Shown piece after piece: positions 9,430 through 16,522 of a stretch of 64,000 nt of DNA (positions within the stretch are counted from its first letter, which is position 1; every line of letters starts with the position of its first letter). The notes under the pieces were generated by a model. The model was not told the origin of the DNA and searched no databases. It saw only the letters and a program-made list of their open reading frames with translations. The position numbers and the translations under genes were made by a program. This DNA comes from Nonlabens agnitus (lineage in GTDB: Bacteria; Bacteroidota; Bacteroidia; Flavobacteriales; Flavobacteriaceae): contig NZ_MQUC01000003.1 of NCBI RefSeq assembly GCF_002994045.1, forward strand, positions 1,898,501 to 1,962,500, written 5' to 3'.

Positions 9430-9843
9430 ATGAAATCGCTGATTCACAAGTCCGTTTCCATCACAATGGCATTATTGCTATTGCTTACCACAACGTCGTT
9501 TAGTATTGCGGCGCATTTTTGTGGTGACCACCTTGTGGACATCGCTTTTTACGATGATGCTCGCAGTTGCGAGATGCAGGACACCGATCCTGAAATGCAC
9601 AATGCCATGAAGAATATGGGTTGCTGCAAGGACAAGCAGATCGTTTCTGATAGTGATCAGGACTTTCAGAAAAATACATTTGACTTCTCACTAGACCAGC
9701 TGGTCTTTATCACTGCTTTTGCACATTCTTATGCCGTTCTATTGGAACAGGATTTGGATACTGCAAAAAACAGACTCATTAAAGAGTCGCCGCCATTACC
9801 GGGTCGCGACCTCTTTTTATTACACGATTCCTTTCTTATTTAG
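9430..9843 (+). CDS. HYC_CC_PP family protein
   Basis: A 137-residue small envelope protein with a signal peptide (residues 1-27) and the three hallmarks of this flavobacterial family: HFC near residue 29 (in place of HYC), GCC near residue 62, and PPLPGRDLF near residue 120. The paired Cys and His suggest metal binding. It is the first gene of a six-gene set with HMA-domain proteins and a permease. Function is not established; a role in copper or mercury handling is inference from context. Confidence 0.85.
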   Translation: MKSLIHKSVSITMALLLLLTTTSFSIAAHFCGDHLVDIAFYDDARSCEMQDTDPEMHNAMKNMGCCKDKQIVSDSDQDFQKNTFDFSLDQLVFITAFAHSYAVLLEQDLDTAKNRLIKESPPLPGRDLFLLHDSFLI

Positions 9844-9911
9844 ATTGTTTTTGCCTTTCATGGAATGATTGATTTCGTTCTAACCTTAAGTCAAACTCAA
9901 TTTTATACACA

Positions 9912-10676
9912 ATGAAACAATTTTTAATGGTGGCTTGTATGGTTTTCGCTTTCGCGAAAGCGTACTCTCAAGGACCACCTATAACTGCAGATAAACCCAT
10001 CATGCTAGGTGGCGGCAGTTTTACAACAAAAACATTAACTGAAATACGCAATACAGAGCGCGGTACGGCAATTTATGTGCCGCTCATGCTTCACTATTTG
10101 CCTACTTCTAATAGCCTGGTAGCGGTTCATTTGCCATACATCAATTATAATCTAGATGATGCGAATGGTAGCTCGTTAGCAGACATTAAGCTTTTAGGTA
10201 AATACCAATTTTACCGCAAGGATGGAACGGGAAAAACCTTCCGTATGGTGGCAAAAACGCTGCAAACCTTACCTACTGGAGAAGAGTTGGATCTTATGGA
10301 TCTTAGTACTGGTAAATATGCAGGCTACTATGGCGTGGTCGCTGGGCTGGAAACCCTTAAGTATGGTATCTCGTCAGAGATAGGTTACAACTCCATGCCT
10401 AATGGAACGATGGATGAATTCCGCACCAAGTTAGGTTTTGGATTGCCATTACTCAAGCCACAGTATCCCAATAAACAAGTAAATCTTTATTTTGAATATA
10501 CCAGCGCCTGGTTGCATGAACGTGACTGGTACCAGTTGCTCTATGCACAAGGTATCCAGTATGCGCGCAAGAACATCACTTTTGATCTTGCTTTACAATT
10601 GCCATTGGTACAAGATATTCCAGATAATAGTGCCCTAAATTATTCCGTGTTTTTGGGCACACGCTACACATTTTAA
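9912..10676 (+). CDS. Outer-membrane beta-barrel-like protein of metal cassette
   Basis: A 254-residue protein with a signal peptide cleaved after AKA (MVFAFAKAYSQ) and alternating beta-strand sequence ending in the aromatic residue Phe (GTRYTF), typical of an outer-membrane barrel C-terminus. Similar genes are labelled transporter in flavobacterial genomes. The signal peptide hydrophobic core is partly encoded by a palindrome copy at 9947-9962. It lies 68 bases after the HYC_CC_PP gene and 17 bases before the double HMA gene. Role in moving a metal across the outer membrane is inference. Confidence 0.6.
   Translation: MKQFLMVACMVFAFAKAYSQGPPITADKPIMLGGGSFTTKTLTEIRNTERGTAIYVPLMLHYLPTSNSLVAVHLPYINYNLDDANGSSLADIKLLGKYQFYRKDGTGKTFRMVAKTLQTLPTGEELDLMDLSTGKYAGYYGVVAGLETLKYGISSEIGYNSMPNGTMDEFRTKLGFGLPLLKPQYPNKQVNLYFEYTSAWLHERDWYQLLYAQGIQYARKNITFDLALQLPLVQDIPDNSALNYSVFLGTRYTF
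9947..9962. repeat. 16-bp palindrome copy, in signal-peptide coding region
   Basis: Exact copy. It encodes AFAKA, supplying the Ala-Lys-Ala just before the likely signal peptidase site. Confidence 0.92.
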
Positions 10677-10693
10677 TTTTAAAAAATAACAAC

Positions 10694-11326
10694 ATGAAAA
10701 ATATAGCAATCCTACTGAGCATAGCTTTTAGCTTGTTCGCTTTCGCGAAAGCGGATGCACAAAAATCAAATCAAAGAGATCAATTTGAGGTACAAGTCGA
10801 CGGTCTAGGCTGCCCATTTTGCGCCTACGGTCTTGAAAAAAAGTTCAAGGAATTCAAAGGCATCAAAGATGTCAAAATAGATATTGAAACAGGAGATTTC
10901 TCATTCAGCTATCCAGCAGATAAGGAATTGACCATGGACGCTGTAGTCTCTCAAGTGGAAAAAGCAGGTTATACACCTAAACTGGCCACTATCAATAGAG
11001 CCAATGGAAAAGTGGAAAGCAACGCTACCTCAAAAGATGCGGTGGCTTCAACAAACTTGACCACGATTAAAATGTACGTCAACGGTAAATGTGGCATGTG
11101 TAAAGCACGTATCGAGAAAGCTGCATCCAGTCTTGCAGGTGTTTCTACCGCAGAATGGGATGTCAAGACCTATATGTTAACCATTGCTCACGACGCTTCA
11201 AAAACCAATAGAGAGGCTGTAGCTACCAGCATGGCCAAGGTAGGTCACGACACAAAAACCGCAAAGGCAAGCGATGCTACCTATGATGCATTACCTGCTT
11301 GTTGTCACTATAAAAGAGCCATATAA
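10694..11326 (+). CDS. Periplasmic protein with two heavy-metal-associated (HMA) domains
   Basis: A signal peptide ending AFAKADAQ is followed by two HMA-type ferredoxin-like domains in 210 residues. The first carries CPFC (about residue 40), the second GKCGMC (about residue 136) with the usual following KARIEKA helix. The C-terminus carries a further PACCHY cysteine pair. The two CxxC motifs are the metal ligands in this family, which binds Cu(I), Hg(II) or similar soft metals. Its stop overlaps the start of the next gene by one base. Likely a periplasmic metal carrier feeding the permease encoded downstream; the metal is not determined. Confidence 0.85.
   Translation: MKNIAILLSIAFSLFAFAKADAQKSNQRDQFEVQVDGLGCPFCAYGLEKKFKEFKGIKDVKIDIETGDFSFSYPADKELTMDAVVSQVEKAGYTPKLATINRANGKVESNATSKDAVASTNLTTIKMYVNGKCGMCKARIEKAASSLAGVSTAEWDVKTYMLTIAHDASKTNREAVATSMAKVGHDTKTAKASDATYDALPACCHYKRAI
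10738..10753. repeat. 16-bp palindrome copy, in signal-peptide coding region
   Basis: Exact copy encoding AFAKA at the end of the signal peptide, in the same frame and same protein position as in the preceding gene. Confidence 0.92.
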
Positions 11327-12204
11327 TGAAGAATTTGATATACATCATCCCGATATTATTCGGGATGATTTCTTGTAATGAACAAGTAAAGCAACCCAAA
11401 GAATGGCAGTTTGAAAAAACGATTGCATTAGACGGTATCAACCCTATAGGCATCACTGCAGATGGTAACGATATCTTCTTAAGTGATGGAGACCACAACC
11501 GTGTTCTCAAGGTAAATACCGATGGTGAGATCCTTTTTGAGATGGAAGGTTTTGATCGTCCCATGCACCTTGATTTTGGGAAAGCAGACCTGCAGATCAC
11601 TGATAAGATGACCACTTCCATGCTCCAGGAGCGAGCCTTGTTTGTCCCAGAATATGGACGTGATTCCATTGCTGTGATGCGCGATAACAAAATGGATTAT
11701 CTCGTCATTAATGATTCTCTGGACGCACCTGCTGGAATAAGTGTTTATGAAAATGAAATTGCAATCGCAGATTTCTACACCAACAGGATTCTATACTACA
11801 ATGGTAGCCAATGGATCAGTTTTGGGAAAGAAGGAAAAGCCTTGGGCGATTTCTATTACCCAACTGATGTTCAAATCACGGCAGACAAGATCTTTGTAGC
11901 AGATGCTTACAACAATCGCGGGCAGGTTTTTGATAAAACTGGGAAAGTGTTGACAGAGTTTGGACAGGACCAAAACTTCAATGCAGCCACAGGAATATAC
12001 GTGAGCGATTCAGAAATATTTCTAACTGATTTTGAAAATGATCGCGTTCTTGTATTTGGGATGGATTATCAATTGAAGCAAGTATTGGAATCTGGAATTG
12101 ACAAACCAACAGACTTGATGGTTATCGAGGATGTTTTATACATCACGAATTATCGTAATGGTGAGATGATACGTTATGCTCTAAAACCTATTATGGAGAA
12201 ATAA
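11326..12204 (+). CDS. NHL-repeat beta-propeller lipoprotein
   Basis: The N-terminus ends its hydrophobic stretch with GMISC, a lipobox, so the 292-residue protein is probably an anchored lipoprotein. The rest consists of repeated strands with GITADGNDIFLSD-like and VFVADAYNNRG-like motifs typical of NHL propellers, used for protein or ligand docking. It overlaps the HMA gene by one base and is one base from the permease gene, so it is clearly part of the same transcript. A perfect 10-bp inverted repeat lies in its first codons (11344-11369). No enzymatic motif was seen. Confidence 0.8.
   Translation: MKNLIYIIPILFGMISCNEQVKQPKEWQFEKTIALDGINPIGITADGNDIFLSDGDHNRVLKVNTDGEILFEMEGFDRPMHLDFGKADLQITDKMTTSMLQERALFVPEYGRDSIAVMRDNKMDYLVINDSLDAPAGISVYENEIAIADFYTNRILYYNGSQWISFGKEGKALGDFYYPTDVQITADKIFVADAYNNRGQVFDKTGKVLTEFGQDQNFNAATGIYVSDSEIFLTDFENDRVLVFGMDYQLKQVLESGIDKPTDLMVIEDVLYITNYRNGEMIRYALKPIMEK
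11344..11369. repeat. Inverted repeat in the signal-peptide codons of the NHL lipoprotein
   Basis: ATCATCCCGA and TCGGGATGAT, perfect 10-bp arms with a 6-base loop, starting 18 bases after the ATG. It could fold in mRNA and affect initiation or coupling. Confidence 0.7.
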
Positions 12205-12205
12205 C

Positions 12206-13432
12206 ATGAATAACTTCCTAAAAAACTGGGGTGAGGCCGCCTACACGTCGGTAGGGTTTTTCTGGATGGCATTATGGGCTTTTGCATTGGGTTATATCAT
12301 AAGCAGCATGATCCAAATTTTTGTAACTGAGAAGCGCATGCAAAAAACCATGGGCGGTGCAGAAGGTAAAGGCGTGCTCTTCGGAACTTTTTTTGGATTT
12401 ATAAGCAGTTCCTGCAGCTTTGCCGCACTGGCATCTACTAAGTCCATTTTTAAAAAAGGTGCCAGCTTTATATCTAGCATGGCATTTTTATTAGCATCAA
12501 CTAATCTTGTGATCGAGCTGGGAATTATCATCTCCATATTTTTGGGATGGCAGTTTGTTGTAGGTGAGTATTTGGGTGGTATTCTTTTAATCCTGATAAG
12601 TTGGTTGCTTATCAGGATTATAAACCCTAAAAAGCTTATTGATAAAGCCCGCAACAATCTAAAGGACGATCAAGACGAATCTGAAGAAGCTTCAAAAGAT
12701 TGGAAAAAGCAGATTGTAAAAGAGGAAAGTTGGGCTCGCGTTTCCAAAAAATACAAAATGGAATGGCAAATGGTCTGGAAAGATGTCACGGTAGGCTTTA
12801 CCATCGCAGGAATCGTGGCGGCCTTTGTACCGGATTCCTTTTTCCAAACCCTGTTCATCAATAGCGGTGCCGGCAATACTGATTTTAGTTTTTTTGAAAT
12901 TTTGGAACACATCATTGTTGGCCCAGTGGCTGCATTTTTGACATTTATTGGATCCATGGGTAATATACCATTAGCAGGCTTGCTCTTTGGTAAAGGAGTC
13001 AGCTTTGCTGGAGTGATGGCCTTTATTTTTAGTGATCTAGTGGTTTTCCCGGTTTTGCGCATCAATGCGAGATATTACGGTTGGAAGATGTCATTATTCA
13101 TATTATTTCTACTATTTATTGCTTTGATAGGTGCAGCGCTAACCCTTCATTATGGTTTTGACTTACTCAACATGCTACCAGATCCCAGTCAGGTCAAAAT
13201 TCAAGACAGTACATATTTTAAGATTGACTACACCTTTTACCTCAACCTTGCTTTCTTGGTGATATCAGGCTATTTGGTTTATTTGGGCTTTTTCAAAAAG
13301 AAAGACGTAGATCACAAGACGAGTGAAATGGCGCCTAAAAGCGCACTTCTGGAAAGCATGATGAAATTTGCTGCACTAGCTTGTTACTTATGGCTTACCG
13401 GTGGATTAATCACCAAATTTTTTATCCTTTAG
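12206..13432 (+). CDS. Permease of the ArsP/YraQ (DUF318) type
   Basis: A 408-residue polytopic membrane protein with about eight hydrophobic segments. The region SSSCSFAALASTKSIFKKG near residues 70-90 and a second similar half with SMGNIPLAG match two-repeat permeases of the ArsP/YraQ family, which export organoarsenicals or other soft metal species through a conserved Cys. It is one base downstream of the NHL gene and seven upstream of the HMA-MauE gene. Substrate not known; the cassette context favours a thiophilic metal. A 12-bp perfect hairpin lies inside the gene (12589-12619). Confidence 0.85.
   Translation: MNNFLKNWGEAAYTSVGFFWMALWAFALGYIISSMIQIFVTEKRMQKTMGGAEGKGVLFGTFFGFISSSCSFAALASTKSIFKKGASFISSMAFLLASTNLVIELGIIISIFLGWQFVVGEYLGGILLILISWLLIRIINPKKLIDKARNNLKDDQDESEEASKDWKKQIVKEESWARVSKKYKMEWQMVWKDVTVGFTIAGIVAAFVPDSFFQTLFINSGAGNTDFSFFEILEHIIVGPVAAFLTFIGSMGNIPLAGLLFGKGVSFAGVMAFIFSDLVVFPVLRINARYYGWKMSLFILFLLFIALIGAALTLHYGFDLLNMLPDPSQVKIQDSTYFKIDYTFYLNLAFLVISGYLVYLGFFKKKDVDHKTSEMAPKSALLESMMKFAALACYLWLTGGLITKFFIL
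12589..12619. repeat. Perfect 12-bp inverted repeat inside the permease gene
   Basis: AATCCTGATAAG and CTTATCAGGATT with a 7-base loop, in codons for a Leu/Ile-rich membrane segment. There is no T-run, so it is not a standard terminator. Confidence 0.75.
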
Positions 13433-13438
13433 AACATT

Positions 13439-14164
13439 ATGAAACATTCCTATACTATCAAAGGCATGACCTGCAACGGCTGTCGTACCCATGTCGAGCA
13501 AGTTCTCAATAAGGTAGAAGGTGTAACTAGTACCACTGTAGATCTTGAAAGTGAGACTGTTGGTATTGAAATGAAGCGTCATATAAATCTAGACACCTTT
13601 CAAAAAGCACTTCCAGAAAAATATACCATAAAGCAAAAACAGGAAACCAATGTTTTTACAAACAGTTCTATTGAGACCAATACCAGTGAGCCTTCAAAAT
13701 TAAAGCAGCTGCAACCACTCTTTATAATTTTGGGATACATCACTATTGCTACAGTGTTACTCAATTATTCCAAAGATTCCTGGAGCACGGCAATGCTAGA
13801 TTTTATGGGACTGTTTTTTATCGTATTTAGTTTTTTCAAAATCCTGGATCTAAAAGGTTTCCCTGCAAGCTTTAGTATGTACGATCCGCTGGCTAAAGTC
13901 CTTCCAGCATACGGATGGATCTATCCATTTATTGAAACCGCATTGGGTTTGATGTTCCTCATGCGTTTTGAGATCGATATCGCTTTGATCGCAACGCTTG
14001 TGGTCCTGGGAATAACGACTATAGGAGTGTCCAAAACACTTTTGGATAAAAAGTCCATTCAGTGCGCCTGTCTGGGCACGGCGCTCAAACTTCCCATGAC
14101 TGAGGCTACTTTTATTGAAAATGCCATCATGATTGTCATGGCTGTGTTGATGCTCATGATGTAG
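13439..14164 (+). CDS. HMA domain fused to a MauE/DoxX-like membrane domain
   Basis: Residues 1-65 form an HMA domain with GMTCNGC. A linker follows, then four membrane segments with an IQCACLGTALKLPMTEA motif near the end. The C-A-C-L-G-T signature is shared with flavobacterial MauE-like proteins associated with metal domains. The cytosolic HMA domain could pass metal to or from the membrane part. It is the last gene of the cassette; a hairpin and the split palindrome follow. The 241-residue length is usual for this fusion. Confidence 0.85.
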   Translation: MKHSYTIKGMTCNGCRTHVEQVLNKVEGVTSTTVDLESETVGIEMKRHINLDTFQKALPEKYTIKQKQETNVFTNSSIETNTSEPSKLKQLQPLFIILGYITIATVLLNYSKDSWSTAMLDFMGLFFIVFSFFKILDLKGFPASFSMYDPLAKVLPAYGWIYPFIETALGLMFLMRFEIDIALIATLVVLGITTIGVSKTLLDKKSIQCACLGTALKLPMTEATFIENAIMIVMAVLMLMM

Positions 14165-14174
14165 AAGGTTATTT

Positions 14175-14210
14175 CGCTTTCGCACCTGCCTGTCGGCAGA
14201 CAAGAAAGCG
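14175..14210. repeat. 16-bp palindrome split by a 20-bp insert
   Basis: CGCTTTCGC (14175-14183) and GAAAGCG (14204-14210) join to give exactly CGCTTTCGCGAAAGCG. The 20 bases between them (14184-14203) are themselves partly self-complementary (CTGCC...GGCAG). It lies just after the HMA-MauE gene. Confidence 0.85.
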
Positions 14211-14269
14211 ATAAAACTTCACACCGATTCATGTAGTAGTTTCAAATCGAGGTGTAAATATTTTAAACA

Positions 14270-14302
14270 AAAAAAGTCCAGCTCAATGAGCTGGACTTTA
14301 AT
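14270..14302 (-). terminator. Rho-independent terminator
   Basis: AAAGTCCAGCTC pairs with GAGCTGGACTTT around three bases. The A-run before it becomes a T-run on the minus strand, placing it after the Skp gene. It may also stop the metal operon. Confidence 0.88.
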
Positions 14303-14317
14303 AATATGTCAAAAAAC

Positions 14318-14842
14318 TTAGTTTCCTGCCGCTGCTGCAGTACCGTCAGCATCAATTTTGATACCTAGACGTTTTGCAACATCTATAGAGATGTTGGCAC
14401 CTGGCTCAGAATAAACTACCTGAGATGCGTTGACAACTAACTTTAATCCTTTCTCTTTTGCTACCGCTTGAATGGCTTCATTCAACTTAGTAAGGATAGG
14501 CTTCATTAAGTCATTTTCCTTAGCACCTAATTGAAGTTCTGCAGCTTTAGATGCATTGGCAAACTCTTGTTGCAATGCCTGCGCCTGCTCTGCAAGACCT
14601 TGCTTCTGCTCCGGAGTTGTTCCTGGCTTTTGTGCTTGGTACTGCAGATCTTGAAGTTTCTGTGCGGATTTTGCCTCAGCGCTCTCTAGGTCTGTACGCA
14701 ATTTTGTGGTTAGGTCTCCTAATTCTTTACGAATAGGCTCTACTTCTGGCATGCTGGCTAGAATGGCTTCATACTGTACAAAACCTGTTTGTGCCATTGC
14801 AGTTCCTGCTACTAAAAATAATAATAAAAGTACTTTTTTCAT
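14318..14842 (-). CDS. OmpH/Skp family periplasmic chaperone
   Basis: The 174-residue protein has a signal peptide ending GTAMAQ, then the pattern of Skp: short N-terminal beta region (GFVQYEAILASMPEVEPI), a long Gln/Ala/Lys-rich coiled coil, and a C-terminal KGLKLVVNASQVVYSEPGANI strand region. Skp binds unfolded outer-membrane proteins in the periplasm. I chose ATG 14842 (MKKVLLLLF) as start because the signal peptide begins there; the longer in-frame extension is not plausible. It has its own terminator. Confidence 0.92.
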   Translation of the reverse strand: MKKVLLLLFLVAGTAMAQTGFVQYEAILASMPEVEPIRKELGDLTTKLRTDLESAEAKSAQKLQDLQYQAQKPGTTPEQKQGLAEQAQALQQEFANASKAAELQLGAKENDLMKPILTKLNEAIQAVAKEKGLKLVVNASQVVYSEPGANISIDVAKRLGIKIDADGTAAAAGN

Positions 14843-14951
14843 TTTAAGGATTTTAAAGGCCGCAAGATAAGCAATCACTTATTTTGAGACTAATTTTCAG
14901 GGGTATTTCAAATACTAGACCACTTTTAAACGCGATCGTTTAATTATAGAA

Positions 14952-16301
14952 TTATTTCTTTCTGCGGCGGTTGGCATTTTTGTCTCCTCGCGTCTTGGGT
15001 TTCTTATATTTTTTGGCAATTTCCCTGCGATAACTACCGCCCAGATTCTCTTTTTTATTCTTGTCTTTCTTCTCGTGAAAGGAATCGCCACGCTCCTCTT
15101 CCATGGTTTTGTGTGGATTGTGAATTTCTCTCAATACGGGACTTTCCTCTGGCGTCTTTTGCTTAGAAATCTCAACATCCTCTGGAAAAGGCAACACCTC
15201 TATAGGCTGATTCATCAAGGTTTCAATGTCTTTTTTGTTTTGTGCTTCATCTTCAGTAAAGAAAAGAATGGACTTTCCTTTTTGTTCGGCGCGACCAGTT
15301 CTACCTATACGGTGCATATAGTTCTCTGGAAACCTAGGGACATCAAGATTGATAACGTGAGAGACTTTGGAAAGATCCAGTCCACGTGCCATGACATCTG
15401 TCGCTATCAAAATGCGACAGGTACCAGAATCAAATAGCTCGATACTGCGCAACCTGTAGTTTTGCGTTTTATTGGAATGTATGACGGCAATCTCTTTACC
15501 ATAATGCGGCGCCATGACTTCTTGTAAACGGTCGGCGCTTTTTTTATTGGGAACAAAGACCAACACTTTGGAAAAAACCGTAGCATCAGAAAGCAGATGC
15601 ATGAGCAGGTTTGCCTTAGTATAAAAATTAGGCACCGGATAACTGGATTGCTCTATATTTTCCAAAGGCGTTCCTGAAACGGCTATGCTTACCTTTAAAG
15701 GGTTTGAGAAAAAGGATCTTATAAACTCCTCAATATCATCTGTCATGGTGGCAGAAAACATGATGTTTTGCCTTTTGGTAGGTAAATGGTCAAAAATATT
15801 ATTCAGCTGGAACCTAAAACCTAGATCCAGCATCACGTCCACCTCATCAATCACGACCTTCTTGCAAAATTTAAATTTAACGGACTGTGCGACGATCAAG
15901 TCGTATAACCTACCAGGTGTGGCTACCACGATATCGCAGCCATCGCCTAGAGCCTTTTTCTGTGTATTGATGTTGGTACCGCCATACACACCTATAACAC
16001 GTACGTTGATGTATTTGGCATAGGCCTCAATTTGTTCAACAACCTGTACCACAAGTTCACGTGTAGGGACCAGAATCAAATACCTTGGGTCAAGACTCTC
16101 GCTGTATTTGAGCTCATGCAACAAGGGCAACATATATCCCAAAGTCTTACCAGTACCCGTTTGCGCGATACCTATCACATCACGACCCGATAGAATCGCT
16201 GGAAAAGCCTCTTCTTGAATAGGCGTCATGGTGTCAAAGCCTAGATCGTCCAGACCGTTCTGTAAAGGTGTTTTTAGACCTAGTTCCTTGAAGTGTTTCA
16301 T
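14952..16301 (-). CDS. DEAD/DEAH-box RNA helicase
   Basis: A 449-residue SF2 helicase with Q motif (TPIQEEAFP), motif I AQTGTGKT near residue 45, motif Ia PTRELVVQV, motif II as DEVD (a variant of DEAD) near residue 150, motif III SAT, and motif VI HRIGRTGRA. A basic Lys/Arg-rich tail would help bind RNA. Start ATG 16301 gives the usual MKHFKELGL N-terminus. Probably acts in ribosome assembly or cold-associated RNA remodelling, inferred from family. It is divergent from rlmF across a repeat-rich gap. Confidence 0.92.
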   Translation of the reverse strand: MKHFKELGLKTPLQNGLDDLGFDTMTPIQEEAFPAILSGRDVIGIAQTGTGKTLGYMLPLLHELKYSESLDPRYLILVPTRELVVQVVEQIEAYAKYINVRVIGVYGGTNINTQKKALGDGCDIVVATPGRLYDLIVAQSVKFKFCKKVVIDEVDVMLDLGFRFQLNNIFDHLPTKRQNIMFSATMTDDIEEFIRSFFSNPLKVSIAVSGTPLENIEQSSYPVPNFYTKANLLMHLLSDATVFSKVLVFVPNKKSADRLQEVMAPHYGKEIAVIHSNKTQNYRLRSIELFDSGTCRILIATDVMARGLDLSKVSHVINLDVPRFPENYMHRIGRTGRAEQKGKSILFFTEDEAQNKKDIETLMNQPIEVLPFPEDVEISKQKTPEESPVLREIHNPHKTMEEERGDSFHEKKDKNKKENLGGSYRREIAKKYKKPKTRGDKNANRRRKK

Positions 16302-16370
16302 GACGGTAATTTTTTGCAAAGGTACTTCTTTCGCAACTCGAACCTGAACTTGAAATATCCATGATGAGTT

Positions 16371-16386
16371 CGCTTTCGCGAAAGCG
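16371..16386. repeat. 16-bp palindrome copy, intergenic
   Basis: Exact copy in the divergent gap between the helicase and rlmF genes. Confidence 0.92.
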
Positions 16387-16510
16387 TAACTACTAATCCA
16401 CTACTATGCATGATAAAAGTTCTTCACGACCTATTCAAATTCAGGTTCAAATTCAAGTTCAATTCAGATTCGAGTTCAAATTCAGGCCCAAGTTCAAGTT
16501 CAACTTCATT

Positions 16511-16518
16511 TACCTTTG
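16511..16518 (+). promoter_or_regulatory. Candidate -7 promoter box (TAnnTTTG) of rlmF
   Basis: TACCTTTG lies four bases before the chosen ATG at 16523, suggesting a leaderless transcript. No convincing -33 TTG is seen because the upstream sequence is the hexamer array. Confidence 0.45.
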
Positions 16519-16522
16519 CAAC

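Larger units (their letters stand above)
16302..16522. repeat. Divergent promoter gap with palindrome and degenerate hexamer repeats
   Basis: The gap between the helicase and rlmF contains a short GAAC-type run near 16336-16352, an exact palindrome at 16371-16386, and from about 16433 to 16508 a degenerate tandem array of TTCAAG/TTCAAA/TTCAGG-like hexamers. Hexamer units pass as in-frame codons but do not belong to rlmF. Confidence 0.75.

Noticed and set aside
16406..16522. Longer rlmF start at 16406
   Set aside because: The added residues come from the hexamer array (many Gln, Phe, Lys) and are absent from the family; a promoter box lies between them and the accepted start.
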